From NCBI GenBank assembly GCA_012521705.1, contig JAAYLX010000015.1:1-39540 (forward strand): a DNA stretch of 39,540 nt, written 5' to 3'. The DNA is from Clostridiaceae bacterium (GTDB lineage Bacteria; Bacillota; Clostridia; DSM-8532). The first letter of the stretch is position 1. The number at the start of each line of letters is the position of its first letter. This document shows, one piece after another, positions 17,608 through 26,935 of this stretch. Made by a program: the position numbers and the translations under genes. The notes under the pieces are model-generated. The model saw nothing but the letters and a program-made list of their open reading frames with translations, was not told the DNA's origin and made no database searches.

Positions 17608-18123
17608 ATTAACAAGGACAATGTACAGATCAATTCAGCGATTCGTGACAAAGAGGTCAGACTGATCGATGTGGACGGAACGATGATTGGAATTGTCTCA
17701 GCACGGGAGGCTCAACTTATAGCAAATGAGAGGGAATTGGATCTGGTAAAAATATCTCCAAATGCTAATCCGCCTGTTTGCAAGATAATGGACTACGGGA
17801 AATACCTGTATGAGCAGAACAAGAGGGAGAAAGAAGCCAGGAAAAAGCAGACCATAATTGAGGTCAAAGAAATAAGGCTTTCTGCGAAGATTGAAGAGCA
17901 TGACTTTGGTTTCAAAGTTAAAAATGCCATTAAATTTCTTCAGGACGGTGACAAAGTAAAGGTTTCCATACGCTTCAGAGGCCGTGAAGTTGCTTATGCC
18001 GCTCTTGGCAAGGATGTTATGATGCGATTTGCGGAAACTGTTGCAGAGTATGGGAAAATTGAAAAACCACCGGCAATGGATGGAAGAACTATGTCAATGA
18101 TTATAGTTCCTAATAAAAAGTGA
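17608..18123 (+). CDS. infC: Translation initiation factor IF-3, ATT start codon
   Basis: About 171 residues. IF-3 binds the 30S subunit and proofreads initiator tRNA/start codon pairing. N-domain ([40 protein letters not shown]), linker ([20 protein letters not shown]) and C-domain ([19 protein letters not shown]) are all present. No ATG or GTG is suitably placed. GGAGG at 17595-17599 sits 8 nt before an ATT codon at 17608, and homology begins at that codon ([14 protein letters not shown]). Non-AUG initiation is a known infC trait that lets IF-3 repress its own synthesis. The operon continues into rpmI (22 bp) and rplT. Confidence 0.93.
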   Translation: MNKDNVQINSAIRDKEVRLIDVDGTMIGIVSAREAQLIANERELDLVKISPNANPPVCKIMDYGKYLYEQNKREKEARKKQTIIEVKEIRLSAKIEEHDFGFKVKNAIKFLQDGDKVKVSIRFRGREVAYAALGKDVMMRFAETVAEYGKIEKPPAMDGRTMSMIIVPNKK

Positions 18124-18145
18124 TACACCAAAGGAGGTTAATGAT

Positions 18146-18343
18146 ATGGCCAAGCTTAAAAGCCATAGTGGTTCCAAGAAAAGATTTAAAATTACCGGTT
18201 CAGGTAAAGTTTTAAGACGCCAGGCATTCAAAAACCATATACTCACAAAGAAATCTACAAAGAGAAAGAGACAGCTTCGTAAGGGATTGGTTGCTTCAGA
18301 CGCCAATGCTGCTACAGTTAAGAAGATGCTCCCTTACGCATAA
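18146..18343 (+). CDS. rpmI: 50S ribosomal protein L35
   Basis: 65 residues, highly basic, full length. It shows the L35 signatures [19 protein letters not shown] and [24 protein letters not shown] precedes the ATG. It is the middle gene of the infC-rpmI-rplT operon, 22 bp after infC and 22 bp before rplT. Confidence 0.98.
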   Translation: MAKLKSHSGSKKRFKITGSGKVLRRQAFKNHILTKKSTKRKRQLRKGLVASDANAATVKKMLPYA

Positions 18344-18365
18344 TTGAAAGAGAGGTGTGTGAATA

Positions 18366-18710
18366 ATGGCTCGAGTAAAAGGTGGCGTGCGTACACGCGC
18401 AAGACATAAAAAAGTTCTTAAGCTTGCAAAAGGTTATTTTGGTGCAAAAAGCAAACTTTATAGAATAGCTAACCAGGCTGTTATGAAGTCCCTCAGTTAT
18501 GCATACAGGGACAGAAAGCAAAAGAAACGTGAATACAGAAAGCTCTGGATTGCACGTATCAATGCTGCAGCTCGCATGAATGGTATATCATACAGCAAAT
18601 TTATGAATGCTCTTAAAAAAGCTGGTATTACACTTAACAGAAAAGTTCTTGCCGATATGGCAGTTAATGATGCTGAAGGCTTCAGAATGCTTGTTGAAAA
18701 AGTTAAATAA
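18366..18710 (+). CDS. rplT: 50S ribosomal protein L20
   Basis: 114 residues, slightly shorter than the common ~117-119. Signatures are [59 protein letters not shown] and [17 protein letters not shown]20 binds 23S rRNA domain II early in 50S assembly and is the usual autorepressor of this operon. The ribosome binding site GAGAGGTG precedes the ATG. It is the last gene before a strong terminator. Confidence 0.98.
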   Translation: MARVKGGVRTRARHKKVLKLAKGYFGAKSKLYRIANQAVMKSLSYAYRDRKQKKREYRKLWIARINAAARMNGISYSKFMNALKKAGITLNRKVLADMAVNDAEGFRMLVEKVK

Positions 18711-18731
18711 TACTGCTTTAAGTATTTGTTA

Positions 18732-18763
18732 AAAAGACCCTTCACACTGTGCAAGGGTCTTTT
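18732..18763 (+). terminator. Intrinsic terminator of infC-rpmI-rplT
   Basis: AAAAGACCCTT (18732-18742) pairs with AAGGGTCTTTT (18753-18763), with an inner CAC/GTG stem. The 3' arm provides the U run. Confidence 0.9.
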
Positions 18764-18811
18764 CTGTAAATAAAGGGCACTTTAGGTTTCGTGTTGCTGA
18801 AGGAGTGTATT

Positions 18812-19606
18812 ATGGACTTTCAAAGGATAACTTCGGCCTCAAATAATCTAATCAAATTAATACGCAGTCTGCACGATAAAAAAGGCCGTCTTAAGGAGAA
18901 GGCAATTGTTCTTGAAGGAATCCGGCTGGTAACTGATGCGGTGAACTCAGGAGCCCAAATACTCTACTTCATTATATCCGATAGCTTTATAGCCAAGAAC
19001 CGGACTTTGCCCGAAGGATTTCCTGCTGCAAAAGTAGTCCTGCTCCCCGACGAGTTATTCAAAAAGACATGCGAGACCGATAACCCTCAGGGAATCATGG
19101 CCGTTGCCAGAATTCCAATGCACGATGAGGGAATAATCTTGCAGTCAGAGCGGATAATAATCCTGGAAAATATACAGGATCCGGGCAATGCAGGTACGAT
19201 TATCAGAACTGCCGATGCTTTCGGTTTTGATGCCGTATTGTTTTCCAAAGAAAGTGTTGATCCCTTTAACTCAAAGGTAATACGCTCGACCATGGGCTCA
19301 CTTTTCCATCTTCCGGTAATGGTTTACCAGGACATGTACTCTGTTGCTGAAAAACTTAAAAATAGAGGGGTCAGTATAATCGCAGCGCATCCCCGTGATG
19401 CTGAATATTGCTATGATATGGATCTTTCAGGTAAACTGGCCATTGTAATAGGAAATGAGGGGAACGGCATTACAGAGCGCATGATGAAGTTGTCCGACAA
19501 AAGAGTTATGATACCCATGCTTGGGGGAGCGGAATCCCTGAACGCTTCCGCCGCTGCATCCATATTGCTCTATGAGTCCATGAGGCAATTACAGAAGAGT
19601 AAATAA
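18812..19606 (+). CDS. TrmH/SpoU family RNA 2'-O-methyltransferase
   Basis: 264 residues. It has an N-terminal RNA-binding substrate domain (FQRITSASNNLIKLIRSLHD, VLEGIRLVTDAV) and a C-terminal SPOUT catalytic domain. The three SpoU motifs are NIQDPGNAGTIIRTADAFG (motif 1, near 128-146), AIVIGNEGNGI (motif 2) and MIPMLGGAESLNASAAASIL (motif 3, knot and cofactor loop). It would use S-adenosylmethionine to 2'-O-methylate rRNA or tRNA; the target nucleotide is not predictable. The start is set at 18812 behind AAGGAG, rather than an upstream TTG at 18791 that precedes the ribosome site. It lies between the ribosomal operon and gap. Confidence 0.9.
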   Translation: MDFQRITSASNNLIKLIRSLHDKKGRLKEKAIVLEGIRLVTDAVNSGAQILYFIISDSFIAKNRTLPEGFPAAKVVLLPDELFKKTCETDNPQGIMAVARIPMHDEGIILQSERIIILENIQDPGNAGTIIRTADAFGFDAVLFSKESVDPFNSKVIRSTMGSLFHLPVMVYQDMYSVAEKLKNRGVSIIAAHPRDAEYCYDMDLSGKLAIVIGNEGNGITERMMKLSDKRVMIPMLGGAESLNASAAASILLYESMRQLQKSK

Positions 19607-19638
19607 GCAGTATTGTTAATTCCACCAAAAAAATCAGC

Positions 19639-19664
19639 CGGAAGGTTGGCATTTCCGATTTTTG
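19639..19664 (+). terminator. Possible terminator before gap
   Basis: CGGAA (19639-19643) pairs with TTCCG (19653-19657), followed by ATTTTTGG. An alternative outer stem of CCAAAAA/TTTTTGG type surrounds it. The stem is short, so support is moderate. A TATAAT at 19703-19708 nearby could be the gap -10 box, but no convincing -35 is at the right distance. Confidence 0.45.
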
Positions 19665-19688
19665 GACAAATTTTTTTAAAGTCCTTGA

Positions 19689-20786
<1,098 letters not shown>

Positions 20787-20816
20787 TTTAAATAAAAATT
20801 AATCAGGCATTTATAT

Positions 20817-20843
20817 AAGGAGCGGTTTTACACTGCTCCTTTT
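20817..20843 (+). terminator. Hairpin (terminator or attenuator) between gap and pgk
   Basis: AAGGAGCGGT (20817-20826) pairs with ACTGCTCCTT (20832-20841) with one G-U, 5-nt loop, then TTTACTT. The short interrupted U run suggests partial termination or a 3' RNA-stabilising element that raises gap over pgk. No gene lies in 20787-21008. Confidence 0.7.
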
Positions 20844-21008
20844 ACTTAAAAGCCTTGTTTTCCATTCACAATTATTAATGGAGTCTATTGTAAATTATCC
20901 TGATAAAATTAAAATTTCAATTATAAGACACAATAATAAGACAAGACAGACAAAGCAGATGGATATGTTAATGGGCAAAATAAAAGCCGGAAAAGGAGTT
21001 GTGATTCC

Positions 21009-22202
21009 ATGAGTATGATGAACAAAAAGAGTATTTCTGATATGGATGTAAAGGGTAAGCGCGTTATTGCACGTGTGGATTTCAATGTTCCTCTTGATGA
21101 GAACGGAAATGTTACCGATGACAAGAGAATAAGAGGAGCTCTCCCGACCATTAAGTATATTATTGAGAACGGCGGAAAGCTTATTCTTGTTTCTCACCTT
21201 GGAAGACCCAAGAACGGTCCTGAAGCAAAATTCAGCATGAAACCCGCTGCAGATCGTTTGAGCCAGTTATTGGGCAAAGAAGTTATTCTTGCAGCCGATG
21301 TAATTGGCGAAGATGCAAAAACCAAAGCTGCAAACCTTAAAGAAGGCGAAATCCTTATGCTTGAAAACGTACGTTTCCATAAGGAAGAAACAAAGAATGA
21401 CCCTGAATTTGCAAAAGAACTGGCAAGCATGGCAGACATTTATTGTAACGATGCTTTCGGTACAGCGCACAGAGCACACGCTTCCACCGCTGGTCTGGCC
21501 GATTATCTTCCTTCCTGCTGTGGATATCTTATAAAGAAAGAGCTGGACGTAATGGGCAAAGCTCTGAACAACCCTGAAAGACCTTTCGTTGCAATCCTTG
21601 GCGGAGCAAAGGTTTCCGATAAGATCAGCGTTATTGAAAATCTTCTTGACAAGGTTGACACCCTTATTATCGGCGGCGGAATGGCTTATACATTCTTCAA
21701 AGCCCAGGGTTATGATGTAGGTACATCAATCTGCGAACTTGATAAAGTAGACCTTGCAAATGAACTTCTGAAGAAAGCAAAGGAAAAGAATGTAAATCTT
21801 CTGCTTCCGGTTGATACAGTAATCGGTAAGGAATTCAAGGCTGATACAGAATACAAAGTAGTTGCTTCCAATGAAATTCCTGAAGGTTGGATGGGCCTTG
21901 ACATCGGTCCTGAGACCGTTAAGATATTCTCCGAGGCTGTCAAGGGCGCAAAGACAGTTGTTTGGAACGGTCCTATGGGCGTTTTTGAGTTTGAAAACTT
22001 TGCAGTCGGAACCAAGAAGATTGCAGAGGCTTTGGCTGAGTCAGGCGCTATTTCAATAGTTGGTGGCGGTGACTCTGCAGCTGCTGTTGAACAGCTTGGA
22101 TTTGCTGACAAGATCACTCATATTTCAACAGGCGGCGGAGCTTCTCTGGAATTCCTCGAAGGCAAGGAACTTCCTGGTATTGCAGTGCTTAATGAAAAGT
22201 AA
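21009..22202 (+). CDS. pgk: Phosphoglycerate kinase
   Basis: 397 residues, full length. It transfers phosphate from 1,3-bisphosphoglycerate to ADP. N-domain substrate motifs are [39 protein letters not shown] and [15 protein letters not shown]-domain nucleotide motifs are [43 protein letters not shown] and [21 protein letters not shown] lies upstream of the ATG. It sits between gap and tpiA (41 bp gap to tpiA). Confidence 0.98.
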   Translation: MSMMNKKSISDMDVKGKRVIARVDFNVPLDENGNVTDDKRIRGALPTIKYIIENGGKLILVSHLGRPKNGPEAKFSMKPAADRLSQLLGKEVILAADVIGEDAKTKAANLKEGEILMLENVRFHKEETKNDPEFAKELASMADIYCNDAFGTAHRAHASTAGLADYLPSCCGYLIKKELDVMGKALNNPERPFVAILGGAKVSDKISVIENLLDKVDTLIIGGGMAYTFFKAQGYDVGTSICELDKVDLANELLKKAKEKNVNLLLPVDTVIGKEFKADTEYKVVASNEIPEGWMGLDIGPETVKIFSEAVKGAKTVVWNGPMGVFEFENFAVGTKKIAEALAESGAISIVGGGDSAAAVEQLGFADKITHISTGGGASLEFLEGKELPGIAVLNEK

Positions 22203-22243
22203 TATTCTATTTCCCTGATTATATATGAAAGGTGGATATTTCA

Positions 22244-23002
22244 ATGTCTAAACGTGTTATTATGGCAGCAGGTAACTGGAAAATGAATAAAACCCCCAGT
22301 GAAGCTGTTGAGTTTGTTAACAGTTTAAAGGACCGTGTTGCCGGAAGCACAGCCGAAGTTGTAGTGGGTGTTCCATTTGTATGCATCCCCGGAGTTATTG
22401 AGGCTGTTAAAGGCTCAAATATAAAAGTTGCTGCCCAGAATGTTCACTGGGAACCAAACGGCGCTTATACAGGTGAAGTTTCCTGTAAAATGCTGAAGGA
22501 TCTTGGTGTTGATTATGTAATTATTGGTCACTCCGAAAGACGTGAATATTTCGCAGAGACTAATGAAATGATTAATAAAAAGGCCAGGGCAATACTTGAT
22601 GCCGGCATGACCCCCATTATCTGCTGCGGTGAATCTCTCACCCAGAGAGAACAGGGAGTAACAGCAGAGCATGTCCGCTATCAGATAAAAGTTGCTCTTC
22701 TTGGACTGAGTGCTGAAGAAGTATCAAGAATTGTTATAGCCTACGAACCCATCTGGGCTATCGGAACAGGCAAAACCGCTACCACCGAGCAGGCTGAAGA
22801 AGTTTGTGGCATAATCCGTGAACTTTTGGTAGAATTATATGGTAAGGATACTGCTGAAAAAACCAGAATCCTTTATGGCGGAAGTGTTAAAGCTGATAAT
22901 GCCAAAGAACTTTTTGCAATGCCTAATATAGATGGTGGACTTGTTGGCGGAGCAAGCCTTAAACTTGATGAATTTGAGAAGATCGTCAAGCATGATGCTT
23001 AA
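22244..23002 (+). CDS. tpiA: Triosephosphate isomerase
   Basis: 252 residues, full TIM barrel. It interconverts DHAP and glyceraldehyde-3-phosphate, and would also receive DHAP from the glycerol operon downstream. Catalytic residues are K13 in GNWKMNK, H96 in IIGHSERR and E168 in [15 protein letters not shown]; the phosphate-gripping [11 protein letters not shown] and [10 protein letters not shown] follow. The start is ATG 22244 rather than GTG 22232, because AAAGGTGG (containing that GTG) is its ribosome binding site. Confidence 0.98.
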   Translation: MSKRVIMAAGNWKMNKTPSEAVEFVNSLKDRVAGSTAEVVVGVPFVCIPGVIEAVKGSNIKVAAQNVHWEPNGAYTGEVSCKMLKDLGVDYVIIGHSERREYFAETNEMINKKARAILDAGMTPIICCGESLTQREQGVTAEHVRYQIKVALLGLSAEEVSRIVIAYEPIWAIGTGKTATTEQAEEVCGIIRELLVELYGKDTAEKTRILYGGSVKADNAKELFAMPNIDGGLVGGASLKLDEFEKIVKHDA

Positions 23003-23019
23003 AGTTATTTGACTCTTTG

Positions 23020-23048
23020 CCCTCCGGCATTAAACACCGGGGGGTTTT
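23020..23048 (+). terminator. Hairpin (possible terminator) between tpiA and gpmI
   Basis: CCCTCCGG (23020-23027) pairs with CCGGGGGG (23037-23044) with one G-U, 9-nt loop, followed by TTTT. GC-rich and stable. The U run is short, so it may only partly terminate. Confidence 0.7.
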
Positions 23049-23117
23049 GTGTCTGCATATAAAATTGATTTGATATAAAATGTAGAATAAGAAACTTAGA
23101 TAGAAAGGTTGAATAAT

Positions 23118-24755
23118 ATGCTGAAAAAGAACGGTTATACACCTTGCGAAGGTCCTGTCCTTCTTATAGTGATGGATGGTGTAGGCATTACCGATATTAC
23201 AGAAGGAAATGCCGTGCGGGATGCTTATACTCCGAATCTGGACAGACTTATGAATACATGCCCCTATACCCTTTTGAAGGCACATGGAACCGCAGTCGGG
23301 CTGCCCAGTGATGATGATATGGGCAACTCTGAGGTTGGACACAATGCCATAGGCGCAGGGCAGATTTTTTCACAGGGTGCAAAGCTTGTTACCGAAGCGA
23401 TTGAAACGGGGGAAATGTTCAAAGCCAAAGGCTGGACAGAAATCAAGCAGAATTGTCTTTCCAACAGTTCAACACTTCACTTTATAGGTCTTTTCAGTGA
23501 CGGTAACGTACATTCACATATAGATCACCTCAAGGCAATGATTACAAGGGCAAAAGCCGACGGAATCAAAAGAGTAAGAGTCCATATACTCCTGGACGGT
23601 CGTGACGTAGGGGAAACATCTGCCCTTGAATATGTTGATCCCTTTGAGGAATTCTTAAGTAGCCTCAGAGACGATAGTTTTGATGTCAAGATTGCCAGTG
23701 GCGGCGGAAGAATGTTCATAACCATGGACAGGTACGAAGCCAACTGGAGCATGGTTGAACGTGGCTGGCAAACCCATGTTCTGGGAGAAGGAAGATTCTT
23801 TAATTCCGCCCGTGAGGCCATTGAGACATTAAGAAAGGAAACCAAGGCAATCGACCAGGACCTCCCTGCTTTTGTCATTGCTGAAAATGGCAAGCCTGTC
23901 GGAACCATAGAAGACGGCGACAGTGTTATCTTCTTCAACTTCCGTGGCGACAGGGCGATAGAAATGTCCAGAGCATTTGAAGAAGCTAATTTTACTTACT
24001 TTGACAGGAAGAGATGGCCTAAGGTAACCTATGCAGGAATGCTCGAGTATGACGGTGACCTCCATATTCCCAGCCGTTACCTGGTAAATCCTCCATCCAT
24101 TAAAAATACAATGGGTGAATACCTGGCAAGGACAGGAGTAACCCAGCTTGCTATCTCCGAGACTCAGAAATTCGGCCATGTGACATATTTCTGGAATGGT
24201 AACAATTCCGGTAAATTTGATGAGATTTTAGAGACATATATTGAGGTTCCCTCGGATATTATTCCTTTTGAGCAGAGACCGTGGATGAAGGCTGCTGAAA
24301 TAACCGATAAAACTATCGAGCAGTTGAGAACCGGAAACTACAAATTTGCAAGAATAAACTTTGCCAACGGTGACATGGTAGGGCACACAGGCAGTTACCA
24401 GGCTGCAAAAATAGCTGTTGAAACAGTTGACCTTTGTCTTGGCAGGCTTTTAAAAGAGATTGAAAGACTTAAAGGTGTTGCCATCATAACTGCCGACCAC
24501 GGTAATGCCGACGAAATGTATGAAACCGACAAGAAGACCAAAAAAGCCAAAATGGACAAAGACGGAAATTACAAGGCAAAAACAAGCCATACCCTCAATA
24601 AGGTGCCATTTATAATTTATGATACGGTTAACGCCGGGAAATACAGACTCAAGGAAGGCGAATTCGGGCTTGCAAATATTGCTGCAACCGTAGTTAATCT
24701 TTTAGGGTATGAAGCGCCTGAAATGTGGGAAAAGAGTATGATAGAAATACTGTAG
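23118..24755 (+). CDS. gpmI: 2,3-bisphosphoglycerate-independent phosphoglycerate mutase
   Basis: 545 residues, somewhat longer than the common ~510. It interconverts 3- and 2-phosphoglycerate with a Mn-dependent alkaline-phosphatase-fold mechanism. Motifs are VLLIVMDGVG (metal ligand D20), DMGNSEVGHNAIGAG (phosphoserine nucleophile S71), FSDGNVHSH, HILLDGRDVGE, FFNFRGDRAIEMSRAF and the C-terminal metal site IITADHGNADEM. Extra length includes a Lys-rich insertion near 475-490 (KKTKKAKMDKDGN). The start is the ATG at 23118, 9 nt after GAAAGG. Last gene of the glycolytic cluster; a 10-bp stem-loop (24790-24813) without a U run follows. Confidence 0.97.
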   Translation: MLKKNGYTPCEGPVLLIVMDGVGITDITEGNAVRDAYTPNLDRLMNTCPYTLLKAHGTAVGLPSDDDMGNSEVGHNAIGAGQIFSQGAKLVTEAIETGEMFKAKGWTEIKQNCLSNSSTLHFIGLFSDGNVHSHIDHLKAMITRAKADGIKRVRVHILLDGRDVGETSALEYVDPFEEFLSSLRDDSFDVKIASGGGRMFITMDRYEANWSMVERGWQTHVLGEGRFFNSAREAIETLRKETKAIDQDLPAFVIAENGKPVGTIEDGDSVIFFNFRGDRAIEMSRAFEEANFTYFDRKRWPKVTYAGMLEYDGDLHIPSRYLVNPPSIKNTMGEYLARTGVTQLAISETQKFGHVTYFWNGNNSGKFDEILETYIEVPSDIIPFEQRPWMKAAEITDKTIEQLRTGNYKFARINFANGDMVGHTGSYQAAKIAVETVDLCLGRLLKEIERLKGVAIITADHGNADEMYETDKKTKKAKMDKDGNYKAKTSHTLNKVPFIIYDTVNAGKYRLKEGEFGLANIAATVVNLLGYEAPEMWEKSMIEIL

Positions 24756-24789
24756 TATTGCTTTTTAATAGTACTTAATGTATGATTTT

Positions 24790-24813
24790 AGCGGGGATTT
24801 TACAATCCCTGCT
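24790..24813 (+). other. Stem-loop downstream of gpmI
   Basis: AGCGGGGATT (24790-24799) pairs with AATCCCTGCT (24804-24813), one G-U, TTAC loop. It is followed by AATTAAC, not a U run, so it is more likely a 3'-end stabiliser or processing site than a classical terminator. Confidence 0.5.
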
Positions 24814-24889
24814 AATTAACAGTATTTCAGCCTTATGTATTTTTGCTGATATTCGTACCTTTAAATAAATTAATTATTTCGGAGCTTTT

Positions 24890-25306
24890 ATGCGCATATT
24901 ATGTTTAGACTATGGGGATGCAAGAATTGGAGTCGCAGTTAGCGATCCATTAGGAATGACAGCACAGATGTTGGAGACAATAAAATGGAGGAACGATATT
25001 AATAAACCCATCCAACGAATAAAGGAATTGGTTGGTTCTCTGGGATGCAAGACCATTCTGGTCGGACTTCCAAGGAACATGGATGGCTCGGTTGGACCGC
25101 GGGAATTAAAAACGAGGGACTTTATTAAGCTCCTTCAAGATTCCATCAGTGATGTGGATGTCATTCCTTATGACGAACGTCTGACCACTGTAATGGCTCA
25201 GCGGGCCATGCATGATATGGGTATCAATGCCAAAAACCAAAAAAACAGAATCGACCAGATGGCAGCTGCATTTATTTTGCAGGACTATCTCGATTCTGTA
25301 AAATAA
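24890..25306 (+). CDS. ruvX: Holliday junction resolvase-like / pre-16S rRNA nuclease (YqgF family)
   Basis: 138 residues with an RNase H-like fold. ILCLDYGDARIGVAVSDPLG carries the first catalytic Asp, VGLPRNMDGSVGPR is the family signature, YDERLTTVMAQR has the catalytic Glu, and RIDQMAAAFILQDYL the last acidic residue. Family members process the 5' end of 16S rRNA in E. coli and are related to RuvC resolvases. CGGAG precedes the ATG by 7 nt. It is followed 41 bp later by a DUF1292 gene, the same pairing as yrrK-yrzB in Bacillus. Confidence 0.92.
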   Translation: MRILCLDYGDARIGVAVSDPLGMTAQMLETIKWRNDINKPIQRIKELVGSLGCKTILVGLPRNMDGSVGPRELKTRDFIKLLQDSISDVDVIPYDERLTTVMAQRAMHDMGINAKNQKNRIDQMAAAFILQDYLDSVK

Positions 25307-25347
25307 GACTAATTATAACTTCACAGGAAAGTTGAAAGGAGAAAATT

Positions 25348-25653
25348 ATGGATTACGAAAATGATATCATTGAATTAACCGGCGAGGATGGCGATACCAT
25401 TAAATGTGAGTATCTTGACACTGTTTTGGTGGATGACGAAGAATACGTCGTATTATTGCCCCTTGATGAACATGAATGCGCTGATGCAGATTGTTCTGAA
25501 TGCGAAGCGGAAGTCATTATTATGAAGATTGACAGAAACGGCGATGAAGAATATCTCGTTCCCGTTGAAGACGAAGATGAACTGGACAGAGCTTTTGAAG
25601 CTTTCCAACAGCAGATCGATGAGGAATACGACGAAGAGGATGATCTCGACTAA
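25348..25653 (+). CDS. DUF1292 family protein (YrzB-like)
   Basis: 101 residues, very acidic (C-terminus DEEYDEEDDLD). The DUF1292 core is IIELTGEDGDTIKCEYLDTV, EEYVVLLPLD and EYLVPVEDEDELDRAFEAF. It has four Cys (CADADCSECEAE and an earlier one). Function unknown across the family. AAGGAG lies 7 nt before the ATG. Its stop codon lies inside the terminator stem that follows. Confidence 0.92.
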   Translation: MDYENDIIELTGEDGDTIKCEYLDTVLVDDEEYVVLLPLDEHECADADCSECEAEVIIMKIDRNGDEEYLVPVEDEDELDRAFEAFQQQIDEEYDEEDDLD

Positions 25654-25676
25654 GAGACTCCTCTTAGTTTCTTTTT
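25649..25676 (+). terminator. Intrinsic terminator overlapping the DUF1292 stop codon
   Basis: ACTAAGAG (25649-25656) pairs with CTCTTAGT (25661-25668), 4-nt loop, followed by TTCTTTTT. The TAA stop (25651-25653) lies within the 5' arm, so a terminating ribosome could affect hairpin folding. Confidence 0.8.
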
Positions 25677-25709
25677 ATACAAATGATGAATGAGGTGAGC
25701 ATCAGGTCT

Positions 25710-26750
25710 ATGTTTAAAAGAATTGTCCTCCTGCTTTTGATGGGGATTCTTGTGTTTACTTCCGCATGCGGAAAGAAGCCGGAAGAGCCTGCATCGGTCG
25801 TAGAAGAAACTCCAATGCCAACTCCTTCAGAGACTCCGGAACCGGTTCCCGAAAAGAAATTTGGGGAAGATTTTGTTGTGCCTGATTCGTCCATAAGACC
25901 TGTGTCGGTGATGATTGACAATCAGGGAGACAGGGTGCTGCCCCAGGGTGGCATAAGTCAGGCTCAGATTGTTTATGAAATGCTGGTTGAGGGTGATATA
26001 ACCCGCTATATGGCGTTTTTCTGGGGAACCATGCCCGAAATGATCGGACCGGTCAGAAGTTCGAGACATTATTTTCTGGACTATGCCATGGAGTATGATG
26101 CGTATTATATCCATGTGGGCGGAAGTACATATGCCAAGAATGATATTAAGACACTGAAAATCAACCATATTGACGGTCTTGTTCATGGAAAAGCCTTTTG
26201 GGACCTGACCCAGGACAAGAAAAACTGGCAGGATACATACACATCAAAAGAAAGGGTAGAAAATCAGATCCAGGCTCTGAAATACAGGACTGAGCCCAAG
26301 AAGACATTTCCGTTCAAGTATCATGATGATCTTGTAATACCCCAAAATGGTGAAAGCGCTGTTGATATCTCAATTAAGTTCGCTAAGAGCGGAAGTAACT
26401 GCGGTTTTGTCTTTAATTCTGAGACAAACTTATATGAAAGATTCCGAATGGGCAAACCTCATATAGAGCGAAACACAAACGAGCAGGTAAAAACAGCCAA
26501 TATCATTATTGCCGAGGTTGATTCTCCTCTTATCCCGGGGGATAAAGAGGGCAGAAGAAATATGAAGAATATCGGTTCGGGCAAAGGTTTGTACATAACA
26601 GGCGGAAAGGCGGTACCCATCAAGTGGGCCAAGACTGCAAGGGATGCCCAGACCACATTTACCCTCGAAGACGGCAATCCGGTTACACTTAACCGGGGCC
26701 AGACATGGATTGAGTTTGTTCCCACCTTGAAAAATGTAGAAATAAAATAG
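25710..26750 (+). CDS. DUF3048 domain lipoprotein (YerB-like)
   Basis: 346 residues. A signal peptide (KRIVLLLLMGILVFTSAC) is followed by Cys20 as probable lipidation site, though -3 is Thr rather than the usual Leu. A Pro/Glu/Thr linker (TPMPTPSETPEPVPE) leads to the DUF3048 domain: RPVSVMIDNQGDRVLPQGG, QIVYEMLVEGDITRYMAFF, IGPVRSSRHYFLDYAME and a C-terminal ITGGKAVPIKWAKTA with LNRGQTWIEFVP. Bacillus YerB is the model member; its activity is unknown. I start at ATG 25710 because GAGGTGA (25692-25698) lies 11 nt upstream and the longer form (25683) has no ribosome site and an untypical signal sequence. Confidence 0.85.
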   Translation: MFKRIVLLLLMGILVFTSACGKKPEEPASVVEETPMPTPSETPEPVPEKKFGEDFVVPDSSIRPVSVMIDNQGDRVLPQGGISQAQIVYEMLVEGDITRYMAFFWGTMPEMIGPVRSSRHYFLDYAMEYDAYYIHVGGSTYAKNDIKTLKINHIDGLVHGKAFWDLTQDKKNWQDTYTSKERVENQIQALKYRTEPKKTFPFKYHDDLVIPQNGESAVDISIKFAKSGSNCGFVFNSETNLYERFRMGKPHIERNTNEQVKTANIIIAEVDSPLIPGDKEGRRNMKNIGSGKGLYITGGKAVPIKWAKTARDAQTTFTLEDGNPVTLNRGQTWIEFVPTLKNVEIK

Positions 26751-26751
26751 G

Positions 26752-26785
26752 AAAGACTGTGCCGTGCAAGTGGCACAGTCTTTTT
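26752..26785 (+). terminator. Intrinsic terminator after the DUF3048 gene
   Basis: AAAGACTGTGCC (26752-26763) pairs with GGCACAGTCTTT (26772-26783), 12 bp, 8-nt loop, ending in TTTTT. The remaining 26786-26935 holds no gene I can recognise. Confidence 0.93.
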
Positions 26786-26935
26786 CATATCCACGTCCAA
26801 GTATAACTGTTAAGTGCAAAGGCTCTGCCTTTTACGCGTCCTCGACTCAGGAAAGTTGTAAGGCTCAATCGAAACCTATTAATGGATTTCAACCGAGCTG
26901 CGTATTTTGTCAACAGCTTAAATTTTTAATCTGAA

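Noticed and set aside
17327..17665. 112-codon open frame spanning the rpoD terminator and the infC leader
   Set aside because: It starts inside rpoD's end, crosses a strong terminator and a promoter, has no ribosome site, and its translation has no recognisable features. The region is better explained as a leader.
26818..26832. Small hairpin AAAGGC/GCCTTT in the gap before the ABC exporter stop
   Set aside because: Only a 6-bp stem with a 3-nt loop and no U run on the minus strand; not convincing as the exporter terminator.
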